Below are positions 16,855 to 25,532 of a stretch of DNA of 64,000 bases, in pieces. The translations under genes were made by a program, and so were the position numbers. Every line of letters starts with the position of its first letter. The first letter of the stretch is position 1. The notes under the pieces are model-generated. The model did no database searches. It was given only the letters and a program-made list of their open reading frames with translations, and was not told where the DNA came from. The stretch is from the NCBI RefSeq assembly GCF_014635545.1, contig NZ_BMDA01000001.1, positions 946,739 through 1,010,738 on the forward strand. The letters run 5' to 3'. Origin of the DNA: Acinetobacter courvalinii (GTDB lineage: Bacteria > Pseudomonadota > Gammaproteobacteria > Pseudomonadales > Moraxellaceae).

Positions 16855-17118
16855 ATGTTAACCAAACAACATTTATTAAAATACGCGATATCGTCTGATC
16901 AAGTCCGAATCAAAGGGCATCTAACAGAACCTCGGAGTTATGGGGTGTATGCATTGCCTTTAGATACGGATGGCACTCGACGGTTCCGGTTTGGTAATCA
17001 TCCTGTCCGTCAACAGGAACTGAAACATGAGTTTGGTTCCTGTACCTTGTACCAGCTTTTTCTGGAGCGTAAAGATGCTGAATCCTTGGCAAAGTGGCTG
17101 AATAAAGCAATTCAATGA
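16855..17118 (+). CDS. Hypothetical protein, 87 aa
   Basis: This small basic soluble protein is not one I can name. It has a compact pattern (GVYALPLDTDGTRRFRFGNHPVRQQEL) and a helical end (LAKWLNKAIQ). The ATG at 16855 is preceded by GGGTGGG, and the gene fits tightly between yaaA (21 bases) and the HD-domain gene (9 bases), so all three are probably co-transcribed. That spacing supports it as a real gene. Confidence 0.75.
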   Translation: MLTKQHLLKYAISSDQVRIKGHLTEPRSYGVYALPLDTDGTRRFRFGNHPVRQQELKHEFGSCTLYQLFLERKDAESLAKWLNKAIQ

Positions 17119-17127
17119 GGATGAGCA

Positions 17128-17727
17128 ATGCAGCAATATTTAAGCTTATTAGAAAAATCATGGTTTGAGCTGCATCGGCATTATCATTTCTCTGAACCGC
17201 AGAAAATTTTTAACAAGTTGATTGCCGCCTATAGTGAAAAACAGCGGGCTTATCATACGCTGCAACATTTGTATGAATGTCTGGTTTTACTTGATTCAAT
17301 TCGACCTGATTTAAAAGATGCTTATTCAGTTGAGTTAGCACTCTGGTTTCATGATGCGATCTATGATCCGCAAGCAAAAGATAATGAGCTGAAAAGTGCA
17401 GAGCTATTTGAACAGTATTTGGCTCAAGATTTATCAATTGATATCGTTCAGAAGATAAAGCAATGGATTGTTGCCACGCAAAAGCACGAATCGACGAATG
17501 AGTTGGATTTGCAATTTTTACTGGATATTGATTTGGCGATTTTAGCAGCTTCGCCAGAGCGTTTTGAAGAATATGAACAGCAGATTAAGCAGGAATATGC
17601 TTGGGTAGATCCAGATATTTATTTGATTAAAAGAAAACAGTTCTCGAACATTTTTATCAAGTGGAACCGTTGTATCAAACGGAATATTTTCAACAGAATT
17701 TTGAGCAAAGGGCGAGAAAGAATTTGA
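17128..17727 (+). CDS. Predicted HD-superfamily metal-dependent phosphohydrolase (COG4339 type)
   Basis: This 199-aa soluble protein shows the HD-type metal ligands: H in AYHTLQHLYE, the HD pair in WFHDAIYDP, and a later aspartate in LLDIDLAIL. That pattern fits the COG4339 group of predicted phosphohydrolases, whose substrate is unknown. It starts nine bases after the 87-aa gene with GAGGATGAGC ahead, in a probable operon with yaaA. The C-terminus is basic. Confidence 0.85.
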   Translation: MQQYLSLLEKSWFELHRHYHFSEPQKIFNKLIAAYSEKQRAYHTLQHLYECLVLLDSIRPDLKDAYSVELALWFHDAIYDPQAKDNELKSAELFEQYLAQDLSIDIVQKIKQWIVATQKHESTNELDLQFLLDIDLAILAASPERFEEYEQQIKQEYAWVDPDIYLIKRKQFSNIFIKWNRCIKRNIFNRILSKGRERI

Positions 17728-17812
17728 GGAAGGTTATTTGAAATTAGATCGCTATTTAATAATGATATTCTGAATAAATAATTAAAGTTAAGGATATATC
17801 TAATCTGAAATT

Positions 17813-18139
17813 TTATTGAATATATGTTATTGCATATTTTTCTTGGTTTTCGTAGATTTTTAATTCAATCACTCCATCTTTTAGATTTCCTTTTATATAG
17901 AAATGATAGTAATAATATGGGGTATGTTCTTGACTATCTCCAGAATACCAGCCAGATTTTCTTAGTCTATAATTTTCTATTGTTCCATATTTTTTATATA
18001 ATTCAGGATCTTGTTGAAATATTTGGGCAATATGTTTCTCATTTTTCTTGAAATCCCTATTTGTCATATACGTAGAAAAGAATGCTAAGCAAATTGCGAA
18101 CACTAAAAATGTTAGAATTTTTTTTATATTTAACTTCAT
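17813..18139 (-). CDS. Hypothetical small membrane-anchored protein, 108 aa
   Basis: A lysine-rich start is followed by one hydrophobic segment (ILTFLVFAICLAFFSTYM), so the protein is probably anchored in the inner membrane or exported. The rest is polar and tyrosine-rich (HTPYYYYHFYIKGNLKDG), with a strand pattern like small Coa1-type or DUF-type domains, but I cannot assign it. The stretch is notably more AT-rich than its neighbours and has no operon partner, which suggests recent acquisition or weak constraint. It reads towards the end of the HD-domain gene. Confidence 0.6.
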   Translation of the reverse strand: MKLNIKKILTFLVFAICLAFFSTYMTNRDFKKNEKHIAQIFQQDPELYKKYGTIENYRLRKSGWYSGDSQEHTPYYYYHFYIKGNLKDGVIELKIYENQEKYAITYIQ

Positions 18140-18279
18140 TTTATACTCTTGGATATCAGCATTGAATAAGAAGAAAGAGTTTAATATTTATTTGGCAATA
18201 AATTTTAGCTAATGCGCTAATTTCACTAGCGTTAAGATGAAAAAATTTAGTCATACTAGTGTAGTACATAAAAGAAAAG

Positions 18280-18310
18280 TAACGAAGGAATAATATTTAT
18301 CCCTTCGTTA
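18280..18310 (-). terminator. Rho-independent terminator after thiG
   Basis: Arms at 18280-18293 and 18297-18310 pair over 14 bases with one mismatch. Read leftward the hairpin is seven bases past the thiG stop and is followed by ACTTTTCTTTT. Confidence 0.85.
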
Positions 18311-18316
18311 AACAAA

Positions 18317-19102
18317 TTACTTAAAGAAATAACCTGTCTCAGGCGAGCTGGCATTGGCCATACGCTTACGCGGCATACGACCCGCTAAAAACGCTTCACG
18401 ACCTGCTTCAACTGCTTTTTTCATGGCAGAAGCCATCAAAATTGGATTTTGAGCAGCAGCAATGGCTGTATTCATTAGCACACCGTCACAGCCGAGTTCC
18501 ATTGCAATGGCTGCATCACTGGCAGTACCCACACCAGCATCCACCAATACAGGAACTTTGGCGTTTTCTTTGATGATAGAAATGGTATGTGGATTCAAAA
18601 TACCGAGACCAGAACCAATCAAACTGCCCAAAGGCATGATCGCGACACAACCCATGCTTTCAAGTTCTTGCGCAACAATCGGGTCATCCGAGGTGTAAAC
18701 CATGATTTCAAAACCATCATCAATCAAGGTTTGCGCTGCTTTAAGCGTTGCAGTCACATTCGGGTACAAAGTTTTTTCATCACCGAGTACTTCCAGCTTT
18801 ACCAGATTGTGACCATCAAGTAGCTCACGAGCCAGCATACAGGTACGAATCGCGCTATCTGCATCAAAACAGCCTGCAGTATTCGGCAGAATGGTGTATT
18901 TCTCTGGTGGAATCACTGAAAGCAGATTCGGCTGATCGGCATGTTGTCCGATATTCACACGACGAATCGCAACGGTGACAATTTCTGCACCACTTGCTTG
19001 AATGGCTAAGTCGGTTTCATTTAAATCTTTATATTTACCAGTTCCAACCAATAAACGTGATTGAAAAGTACGAGAACCGATAATTAAAGGGGAATCTTGC
19101 AT
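18317..19102 (-). CDS. thiG: Thiazole synthase
   Basis: ThiG forms the thiazole phosphate ring of thiamine from 1-deoxy-xylulose phosphate, dehydroglycine and sulfur carried by ThiS. The 261-aa barrel enzyme shows [11 protein letters not shown] near the N-terminus with the Schiff-base lysine region, then [33 protein letters not shown] and [10 protein letters not shown]. It follows thiS by 23 bases, so both belong to one leftward unit with the DUF423 gene. No thiamine riboswitch is visible ahead of the unit. Confidence 0.96.
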   Translation of the reverse strand: MQDSPLIIGSRTFQSRLLVGTGKYKDLNETDLAIQASGAEIVTVAIRRVNIGQHADQPNLLSVIPPEKYTILPNTAGCFDADSAIRTCMLARELLDGHNLVKLEVLGDEKTLYPNVTATLKAAQTLIDDGFEIMVYTSDDPIVAQELESMGCVAIMPLGSLIGSGLGILNPHTISIIKENAKVPVLVDAGVGTASDAAIAMELGCDGVLMNTAIAAAQNPILMASAMKKAVEAGREAFLAGRMPRKRMANASSPETGYFFK

Positions 19103-19125
19103 GGGCTTACTCCATTTTTAGCCAA

Positions 19126-19323
19126 TTAGCCGCCACCAACAGCTTGAATAATTTCAATACGATCTTCAGGAGCAATCAATGTCTGCTCAAGTCTACTTTT
19201 CGGAATAATCTGTTGGTTCTTTTCTACAGCAAAACGTTTGCCTTCAAGCGTCAGGCTTTGAATGAGTTGCTGCAGATTTTCACATGACGTGTCTGTTGAC
19301 TCGCCGTTTAAATAGATATGCAT
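19126..19323 (-). CDS. thiS: Sulfur carrier protein ThiS
   Basis: ThiS carries sulfur as a C-terminal thiocarboxylate to ThiG. The 65-aa protein has the ubiquitin-like pattern MHIYLNGE..., ILIAPEDRIEIIQAV-like strands and ends in Gly-Gly-Gly, giving the required terminal glycine pair. It lies between the DUF423 gene (nine bases) and thiG (23 bases). Confidence 0.93.
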   Translation of the reverse strand: MHIYLNGESTDTSCENLQQLIQSLTLEGKRFAVEKNQQIIPKSRLEQTLIAPEDRIEIIQAVGGG

Positions 19324-19332
19324 GATAAATCC

Positions 19333-19698
19333 TTATTTCGCATGCTTGATCGCTTGCCATGCGAGCATGACCCAGCCCGCGATCATAAATGCACCGCCAA
19401 TCGGGGTGATGGCACCTAAGATTCTAGGCAGACCAAGCGCCATAATGTACAACGAACCACAGAAAAAGATGATGCCAATTTGGATCAAAATATAAGGAAT
19501 TTTTATAGGGAATGTTGCAGTGGTTTTATGTAGGACGCCTAAAATCAGTAACCCAATCGCATGATAGAAAAAGTACTGGGTTGCTGTATTCCACCAAGCC
19601 AGTTGTTCTGGTGTGGCAAAAGATTTGAGGCCATGAGCACCGAAAGCGCCTAACATCACTGCAAGCGCAAGATTAAGCGCCGAGATTGCTATCCACAT
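19333..19698 (-). CDS. DUF423 family membrane protein
   Basis: This 121-aa protein has four hydrophobic helices and the family's N-terminal GAFGAHGLK motif, followed by WWNTATQYFFYHAIGLL. The function of DUF423 (YgdD-like) is unknown; members are small inner-membrane proteins. The gene is tightly coupled to thiS, nine bases downstream, so it is likely the first gene of a thiS-thiG unit, which hints at no more than shared expression. Confidence 0.88.
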   Translation of the reverse strand: MWIAISALNLALAVMLGAFGAHGLKSFATPEQLAWWNTATQYFFYHAIGLLILGVLHKTTATFPIKIPYILIQIGIIFFCGSLYIMALGLPRILGAITPIGGAFMIAGWVMLAWQAIKHAK

Positions 19699-19772
19699 AA
19701 TGAGAATGGAACTAGAAACTTGATGAACAAACTTAACATATTCGGGTGTTTAAACAAAGTCAGATAAAACAA

Positions 19773-19790
19773 AAGGGCATGAAAGCCCTT
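19773..19790 (-). terminator. Rho-independent terminator after rpoH
   Basis: AAGGGC (19773-19778) and GCCCTT (19785-19790) form a hairpin. Read leftward it lies 15 bases past the rpoH stop and is followed by TTGTTTT. Confidence 0.75.
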
Positions 19791-19805
19791 GTGTTTGGTG
19801 TGATT

Positions 19806-20675
19806 TTAACTCGCAGACATGGCGGTCTTGATCTTTTCCATTGCATTTTTTTCAAGCTGGCGAATACGTTCAGCAGAAACGTTATATTCGGCTGCTAACT
19901 CATGCAAGGTAGATTTGTCATCATCTAACCAGCGACGTTGCAGAATATTACGTGAACGGTCATCGAGCTGATCCATTGCTTCATGCAAGGCAGAAGTGCT
20001 TTGCTCTTCGTAATCTTCTTCCTCAATCAGACGTGCAGGGTCGTAACGATTATCTTCGAGATACAATGCTGGTGCAGTATGCGGAGTATCGTCATCATCA
20101 TCGCCTTGAGCTTCAAACGCAGCATCATAGGCAGTTAAACGACCTTCCATTTCTAACACCTGTTCAGGTGTAACATTCAAATCATTGGCAATCGATTTGG
20201 CTTCTTCCAAAGTCAATCGCTTGCTCGATTTCTTGAGGCTACGCAAGTTAAAGAACAGTTTACGTTGTGCCTTAGTGGTCGCAATTTTGACAATCCGCCA
20301 GTTACGAATCACATATTCATGAATTTCAGCTTTAATCCAGTGCACGGCAAAGGAAACCAGGCGAACCCCCATATTCGGATCGAAGCGTTTAACCGCTTTC
20401 ATCAACCCCAGGTTGCCTTCCTGAATCAGGTCGCCTTGTGGCAACCCATAGCCGGCATAGCTACGTGCAATATGTACGACAAAGCGTAAATGCGACATGA
20501 CCAATAGTTTGGCCGCATCAAGATCTTGATCATAATAATAACGCTCAGCAAGTTCTTTTTCCTGCTCGGCCGTTAAAATTGGAATTTGATTGACAGTACT
20601 GATATATGCACCAAGGTTTACACCTGGCGCAGACAATGACAGGGGCATCAATTGATTGCTGCTGTCAGTAGTCAT
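19806..20675 (-). CDS. rpoH: RNA polymerase heat-shock sigma factor RpoH (sigma-32)
   Basis: RpoH directs RNA polymerase to heat-shock promoters. The 289-aa protein shows sigma region 2 ([33 protein letters not shown]-type pattern from residue 62), region 2.4 near [19 protein letters not shown], the RpoH box QRKLFFNLR (137-145) that distinguishes it from RpoD and RpoS, and region 4.2 with the helix-turn-helix [21 protein letters not shown]. The ATG at 20675 has AAGGAG six to seven bases ahead. The 5' leader of about 130 bases could host temperature control, but I cannot show it. Confidence 0.97.
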   Translation of the reverse strand: MTTDSSNQLMPLSLSAPGVNLGAYISTVNQIPILTAEQEKELAERYYYDQDLDAAKLLVMSHLRFVVHIARSYAGYGLPQGDLIQEGNLGLMKAVKRFDPNMGVRLVSFAVHWIKAEIHEYVIRNWRIVKIATTKAQRKLFFNLRSLKKSSKRLTLEEAKSIANDLNVTPEQVLEMEGRLTAYDAAFEAQGDDDDDTPHTAPALYLEDNRYDPARLIEEEDYEEQSTSALHEAMDQLDDRSRNILQRRWLDDDKSTLHELAAEYNVSAERIRQLEKNAMEKIKTAMSAS

Positions 20676-20806
20676 GGAGTCTCCTTATAGGATGGTATTT
20701 GAGTCAACAATTTCATCTTAATGCGAATGCTCTTCATCACTAAGGAAATTTGAGTATAGAAATGTAAAGTAAACTATTTTATCTTTACCAAGAGTTTAGC
20801 AAAGAA

Positions 20807-21052
20807 TTACATAGATTCAATTAAATAGTGAAATTCATGCTCTGAAATTTTTTGTGTCTGGCATTGAAGTTGCTGGATTTGGCAATATCGTGTTACATCA
20901 ATTTCACTGTGCGGGTCTGATGATTTCAGTAAATACTGTTTTGAACCTGAATTTTTTTTCAGGGCTCGTTTCAGCATCAGCAAGGGCATCGGACAGGGCT
21001 GACCTAATGCATCAATGATCTCAGGGGGATTCACTTTATCTGTCATATTCAT
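20807..21052 (-). CDS. TusA-family sulfur carrier protein
   Basis: This 81-aa protein has the TusA/SirA signature ALGQPCPMPLLMLKRAL with the active cysteine in CPxP, followed by the strand pattern of the two-layer fold. TusA relays sulfur for tRNA 2-thiouridine and other pathways. The residue pattern fits TusA-like proteins, but the second half is divergent, so I give no symbol. It is upstream of rpoH in the same direction, 131 bases away, and divergent from the cold-shock gene. Confidence 0.88.
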   Translation of the reverse strand: MNMTDKVNPPEIIDALGQPCPMPLLMLKRALKKNSGSKQYLLKSSDPHSEIDVTRYCQIQQLQCQTQKISEHEFHYLIESM

Positions 21053-21403
21053 CTAAATCACATCATTCAGAATTATCTTAACAAATTTTTGCGTAATTTT
21101 TATGATAAAAATTTCATTAAAAAAACAGCTAAATTATTGAAAAAAACAGATAGAACAGATGGAAATAACTAAAAATAATCCTATTAATTGTCATAAACCC
21201 GTGATAAGCTCGATGCGTTTTAGGAAGAGTTTAATACAATATTAATGTAATAAACCCTATAACAAATGGATGTAACCGGAAATTGTTGATAGTTTTACAG
21301 AATGATTACAAGCTTTAAAATTATAAAAAATTTTAAAACCTTGTTGGCTCTGCTGTTTGCAACACCGGAAGGTCCTTATCTTTCAATATCTGAGGATTGA
21401 CTT
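21053..21403. other. 351-base intergenic region between tusA-like and cold-shock genes
   Basis: The region is AT-rich and must hold the two divergent promoters. The last 60 bases before the cold-shock gene are distinctly more GC-rich, with small self-complementary parts (GTTG near 21342 with CAAC at 21360; AAGG with CCTT near 21370-21378) and TGAGGA as the Shine-Dalgarno at 21391-21396. A long structured 5' leader is usual for cold-shock genes; here it is an inference. Confidence 0.5.
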
Positions 21404-21616
21404 ATGACAGCTCGTGAACAAGGCGTAGTAAAGTGGTTTAACGACACTAAAGGCTTTGGTTTTATTCAGCGTAATGGTGGTGATGACGTATTCGTTCATT
21501 TCCGCGCAATTATGGGCGATGGCCACCGTTCTTTACGTGACGGCCAACGTGTAGAATTCAGTGTTGTTCAAGGACAAAAAGGTTTCCAAGCTGAAAACGT
21601 TCAGCCTTTAGACTAA
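21404..21616 (+). CDS. Cold-shock domain protein (CspA family)
   Basis: This 70-aa protein is a single cold-shock domain that binds single-stranded RNA and DNA. Both RNA-binding motifs are present: KGFGFIQR (RNP1) and DVFVHF (RNP2). Its start [14 protein letters not shown] and end [10 protein letters not shown] are typical. It is a free-standing gene with a strong Shine-Dalgarno (TGAGGA, seven bases before ATG) and its own terminator. Which csp paralogue it is cannot be told from one window. Confidence 0.95.
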   Translation: MTAREQGVVKWFNDTKGFGFIQRNGGDDVFVHFRAIMGDGHRSLRDGQRVEFSVVQGQKGFQAENVQPLD

Positions 21617-21640
21617 TTTGTTGCCTTAACGCAATATAAA

Positions 21641-21669
21641 AACGCTCCAATGTAATTTGGGGCGTTTTT
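21641..21669 (+). terminator. Rho-independent terminator after the cold-shock gene
   Basis: AACGCTCCAA (21641-21650) pairs with TTGGGGCGTT (21657-21666) with one G-T pair, followed by a T run to 21669. A TATAAT at 21673-21678 right after it may be the -10 element of the helicase gene. Confidence 0.85.
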
Positions 21670-21717
21670 GTTTATAATAGCCACTTTCTTTTGGTCATTG
21701 ATGGTTCGAGAGCATAT

Positions 21718-22869
21718 ATGACGACTGGTTTTGAAACCTTAAATTTACATCCGCAGTTGAAGAAAGCGATTGATGCTTTGGGTTTTACAAAAATGACCCC
21801 AATTCAGCAAAAGGTTTTAAAATATACATTAGCAGGGCATGATGCCATTGGTCGGGCACAAACGGGTACTGGTAAAACGGCTGCCTTCTTGATTAGCGTG
21901 ATCAATGATCTGTTGAATAATCCAGTTCAAGAACAGCGTTTTCGTGGTGAGCCACGTGCGTTAATTTTAGCGCCAACTCGTGAGTTAGCGTTACAGATCG
22001 AAAGTGATGCACAAGCATTAACCAAATTTTCAAATTTGCATCTGGTCACTTTGTTGGGCGGTGTGGATTTTGAAAAGCAAAAGAAAATGCTGGACCGTAA
22101 TTTTGTCGATATTATTGTGGCTACACCAGGCCGTTTAATTGATTTTGTCGAGCAAAAAGAAGTCTGGTTAGACAAAATTGAATTCCTGGTGATTGACGAA
22201 GCGGATCGTTTACTCGATATGGGCTTTATCCCGTCAGTGAAGAGAATTGTTCGTTTTTCACCGTTTAAAGAGCAGCGTCAAACCCTGATGTTCTCTGCAA
22301 CATTTAGCTATGATGTGCTTAATCTTGCCCGTCAATGGTTGTTTGAGCCGGTTACAGTTGAAATCGAGCCTGAGCAAAAAACCAATAACGATGTTGAACA
22401 GCGGGTTTATGTGGTTGCTAAAGAAGATAAATACAAACTGTTGCAAGAAATCTTGCGTGAAGAACCGATTGATAAAGTCATGATCTTTGCCAACCGTCGT
22501 GATCAGGTGCGTCGTTTGTATGATCATTTGAAACGTGATGGTTATCGTGTGGGGATGTTATCGGGTGAGATCGCACAAGATAAGCGTCTGAAGATGCTAG
22601 ATCAATTCAAGCAGGGTAAGAACAATATCATGATCGCAACCGATGTTGCGGGGCGTGGTATCCATGTTGATGGTGTTTCGCATGTGATTAACTTTACCTT
22701 GCCTGAACAGTCTGATGATTATGTTCACCGTATTGGCCGTACAGGTCGTGCGGGTGCACAAGGCGTGAGTATCAGCTTCTTATCGGAAGATGATGCTTTC
22801 TATTTGCCTGAAATTGAAAAAGCAATTGGTAAGAAATTGCCTTTAACGCGTTTAGAGGGTTATTGCTAA
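21718..22869 (+). CDS. rhlB: DEAD-box ATP-dependent RNA helicase, RhlB-like
   Basis: This 383-aa helicase unwinds RNA and in gammaproteobacteria RhlB works with the degradosome. Motifs in order are the Q motif (TKMTPIQQKV), Walker A AQTGTGKT, PTRELALQ, TPGRL, DEAD as VIDEADRLLDMGF, SAT in MFSATF, and the C-terminal VAGRGIH and HRIGRTGRAG. There is no long basic C-terminal tail, which suits RhlB. I choose the ATG at 21718; a TTG nine codons earlier is in frame. The symbol is given with moderate confidence because several DEAD-box paralogues exist in the genus. Confidence 0.88.
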   Translation: MTTGFETLNLHPQLKKAIDALGFTKMTPIQQKVLKYTLAGHDAIGRAQTGTGKTAAFLISVINDLLNNPVQEQRFRGEPRALILAPTRELALQIESDAQALTKFSNLHLVTLLGGVDFEKQKKMLDRNFVDIIVATPGRLIDFVEQKEVWLDKIEFLVIDEADRLLDMGFIPSVKRIVRFSPFKEQRQTLMFSATFSYDVLNLARQWLFEPVTVEIEPEQKTNNDVEQRVYVVAKEDKYKLLQEILREEPIDKVMIFANRRDQVRRLYDHLKRDGYRVGMLSGEIAQDKRLKMLDQFKQGKNNIMIATDVAGRGIHVDGVSHVINFTLPEQSDDYVHRIGRTGRAGAQGVSISFLSEDDAFYLPEIEKAIGKKLPLTRLEGYC

Positions 22870-22944
22870 GTCTTAATATCTTTGATTAAGACTAAATGAT
22901 TGCTTCCGAAAAAAGGCCAAATCATTCCGTGATTTGGTCTTTTT
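22870..22944 (+). terminator. Tandem hairpins terminating rhlB
   Basis: The first hairpin overlaps the stop codon: GTCTTAAT (22870-22877) with ATTAAGAC (22885-22892). The second is a classic terminator: 22914-22924 with 22930-22940 (11 bp, one G-T pair) followed by TTTTT. Confidence 0.85.
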
Positions 22945-23072
22945 GATTATTTAGTAAGATTTGCGACCCTAATTACACAAAACACTAAAGATTTTTTTAT
23001 AATTCCTGTGATTAGTTGCTGAATTGAAATAAATCAACATGTAGAATATGGCGCATTACCTGGGAGGATATT

Positions 23073-24110
23073 ATGGCTCTAATCTCAATGCGCCAGCTCT
23101 TGGATCACGCTGCAGAATATAACTACGGCGTACCAGCGTTTAACGTAAACAACTTAGAACAAATGCGTGCAATCATGCTCGCTGCGGATGCAACAAATTC
23201 ACCTGTCATCGTGCAAGCTTCGGCTGGTGCGCGTAAATACGCAGGTGCACCTTTCTTACGTCACCTTATTTTAGCTGCGATTGAAGAGTGGCCACATATT
23301 CCAGTGGTAATGCATCAAGATCATGGTACAAGTCCAGATGTTTGCCAACGTTCGATCCAGTTGGGCTTCAGCTCAGTGATGATGGATGGTTCACTGGGTG
23401 CGGATGGTAAGACACCAACAACCTATGATTATAACGTTGATGTAACCCGTCGAGTGGTTGCAATGGCGCATGCTTGCGGTGTTTCTGTTGAAGGTGAGAT
23501 TGGTTGCCTGGGTAGCCTTGAAACTGGTATGGCAGGTGAGGAAGATGGTGTAGGCGCTGAAGGCGTACTCGATCATTCTCAATTACTGACTTCTGTTGAA
23601 GAAGCGACCCAGTTCGTGGCGGATACCAATGTAGATGCTTTGGCAATTGCTGTTGGTACGTCACACGGTGCGTATAAGTTTACTCGTCCACCTACAGGCG
23701 ATATTCTTGCAATTGACCGTATCAAAGAAATTCATGCTGCATTGCCAAACACGCATCTTGTAATGCATGGTTCAAGCTCTGTGCCGCAAGAATGGTTAGC
23801 TGTGATTAACCAGTACGGTGGTGATATTAAAGAAACTTATGGTGTGCCTGTAGATCAGCTGGTTGAAGCGATCAAACATGGTGTGCGTAAGATTAACATC
23901 GATACCGATTTACGTTTGGCTTCTACGGGTGCAATGCGTCGTATGATGGCAGAAAAACCAAGTGAATTTGATCCACGTAAATTCTTTGGCGAAACTGTTG
24001 AAGCAATGAAAGAAATCTGTGTTGCGCGTTACGAAGCATTTGGTACCGCAGGGCATGCAGACAAGATTCGTCCAATTTCTTTAGAGAAAATGGTTGATCG
24101 TTACAAATAA
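23073..24110 (+). CDS. fba: Class II fructose-1,6-bisphosphate aldolase
   Basis: This zinc enzyme cleaves fructose-1,6-bisphosphate in glycolysis and makes it in gluconeogenesis. The 345-aa protein is of the Calvin-cycle-like class II subgroup. Visible are [12 protein letters not shown], the zinc-ligand stretch [10 protein letters not shown], the loop [23 protein letters not shown] and KINIDTDLR near the C-terminus. The ATG follows GGGAGGATATT, a very strong Shine-Dalgarno, fitting high expression. A terminator follows at once. Confidence 0.96.
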   Translation: MALISMRQLLDHAAEYNYGVPAFNVNNLEQMRAIMLAADATNSPVIVQASAGARKYAGAPFLRHLILAAIEEWPHIPVVMHQDHGTSPDVCQRSIQLGFSSVMMDGSLGADGKTPTTYDYNVDVTRRVVAMAHACGVSVEGEIGCLGSLETGMAGEEDGVGAEGVLDHSQLLTSVEEATQFVADTNVDALAIAVGTSHGAYKFTRPPTGDILAIDRIKEIHAALPNTHLVMHGSSSVPQEWLAVINQYGGDIKETYGVPVDQLVEAIKHGVRKINIDTDLRLASTGAMRRMMAEKPSEFDPRKFFGETVEAMKEICVARYEAFGTAGHADKIRPISLEKMVDRYK

Positions 24111-24126
24111 TTTATTTGTAATGCAC

Positions 24127-24156
24127 AAAAAATAGCGGCTAGTCCGCTATTTTTTT
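24127..24156 (+). terminator. Rho-independent terminator after fba
   Basis: AATAGCGG (24131-24138) pairs with CCGCTATT (24144-24151), with an A run before and a T run after. Confidence 0.9.
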
Positions 24157-24178
24157 ATGTCATTTTTGGAAAAATAAA

Positions 24179-24199
24179 ATGCCAGCACATGGCTGGCAT
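24179..24199 (-). terminator. Rho-independent terminator after surA
   Basis: ATGCCAGC (24179-24186) pairs with GCTGGCAT (24192-24199). Read leftward it is 16 bases past the surA stop and is followed by a T-rich tract. Confidence 0.85.
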
Positions 24200-24215
24200 T
24201 CTACTTGAGTTTAAA

Positions 24216-25532
24216 TTACTTTTTTTGCTGCGCTTTAGAGTCCAGGTTGGCATCTTTGATTTCAACATAAGCGTTGGCGCGAAGTTCACGCATCCAGCTA
24301 TCGACTTCAGTATCAAACAGACGTTCACCTAGAATTTGACGTGCCATACGTTCTTGCACTTCTTTGGTCATATCCTGCTGACGAGTATCGGTTACTTGCA
24401 GAATATGCCAGCCGAATTGACTCTGGAACGGTTGGCTGACTTGACCAACAGGAGTCTCTTTCATGACTTTTTCAAATTCAGGTACCATCACACCAGGACT
24501 AACCCAACCTAAGCTACCACCATCACGTGCCGAGCCTGTATCATTTGAATAAGTTGCAGCCAAGGTCGCGAAATCATCACCCGCTTTAGCACGTTTGTAG
24601 AGACTATCAATCATTTGCTTGGCACGATCCAGACTCACCACTTCAGAAGGCTGAATCAGGATGTGACGGGTCTGGTATTGTGGAACCAGTGCTTTTTGAT
24701 CATTCTGTTTGCGTTCGAGTAACTTTAAGACATGTATGCCATCACGAACATTGATCAGTTCAGTTGTTTGTCCCACTTGAAGTGGAGTGATGCGCGCTGC
24801 CAGTTCGGTTGGAATCTCTGACAGTGAACGGAAGCCCATATCAAGACCATCGACTTTTACAGCTGCAGTGGAAAGTTTGCTGCTGATGGCTTTAGGATCA
24901 TCACTGGTTGACAGTGATTGTTTAACCTGTTGAGCAACTTGCTGAGCGGCATCGGCATTGTCACCAGAAATACGCATATGGATGACGTGAACCTGTGTGC
25001 CGAGTGCGGCTTGACCTTCCGGAGATTTCAGGAAGTTTTCAACGTCATGATCACTGATCTTGATGCGTGACATCACTTGCTGTTGACGTAAACGGCCAAT
25101 AGCAAGGTCTTCTGCAACACGGTTACGCAAGTTTTCATAAGTACCAGGTGCAATAGCGTCTAGTTTTTGCTGAAAAGCTTCTAGTGAGTTGGCACCTGAT
25201 TGATTGGCAACTTTTAGCACTGCAGCATTTAAGGTTTTTTCATCCGCTTTAATGCCGTAACGTTTGACCTGTTCAAGCTGGGCTTGACGGACAATCAGTT
25301 GATCTAAAACCTGCATTTGCAAGTACTGTTGCGGTGGAACTGTTTTGTTTTGTGCTTTTAATTGATGTTCTGTTTCAGCAACACCTTGTTCTAAATCACT
25401 TTTAAGAATGACACTATTGTCCACAATTGCCACAACCTCATCCGTTGGTTGAGCAAAGCTTTGCATTGATGAAGAAATTAGGGCAGCGAGAACAGTGGCT
25501 CTAAAGATATGTTGAAAAGGTTTTATCTTCAT
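24216..25532 (-). CDS. surA: Periplasmic chaperone / peptidyl-prolyl isomerase SurA
   Basis: SurA escorts outer-membrane proteins, LptD among them, through the periplasm. The 438-aa protein has a signal peptide ending SFAQ, an N-terminal chaperone domain, and two parvulin domains; the second has HILIQPSE, GGSLGWVSPG and SQFGWHILQV. The chosen ATG at 25532 overlaps the lptD stop as TAATG, indicating translational coupling; an in-frame TTG lies five codons upstream. The lptD-surA arrangement is the common one in gammaproteobacteria. Confidence 0.95.
   Translation of the reverse strand: MKIKPFQHIFRATVLAALISSSMQSFAQPTDEVVAIVDNSVILKSDLEQGVAETEHQLKAQNKTVPPQQYLQMQVLDQLIVRQAQLEQVKRYGIKADEKTLNAAVLKVANQSGANSLEAFQQKLDAIAPGTYENLRNRVAEDLAIGRLRQQQVMSRIKISDHDVENFLKSPEGQAALGTQVHVIHMRISGDNADAAQQVAQQVKQSLSTSDDPKAISSKLSTAAVKVDGLDMGFRSLSEIPTELAARITPLQVGQTTELINVRDGIHVLKLLERKQNDQKALVPQYQTRHILIQPSEVVSLDRAKQMIDSLYKRAKAGDDFATLAATYSNDTGSARDGGSLGWVSPGVMVPEFEKVMKETPVGQVSQPFQSQFGWHILQVTDTRQQDMTKEVQERMARQILGERLFDTEVDSWMRELRANAYVEIKDANLDSKAQQKK

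Noticed and set aside
19324-19805. Thiamine pyrophosphate riboswitch for thiS-thiG
   Set aside because: The space ahead of the DUF423-thiS-thiG unit is about 100 bases and is mostly taken by the rpoH terminator; no THI-box core is recognisable.
23368-23664. Antisense open frame across fba
   Set aside because: It lies entirely opposite the conserved aldolase sequence, is proline- and histidine-rich in a way typical of antisense frames, and has no start signal.
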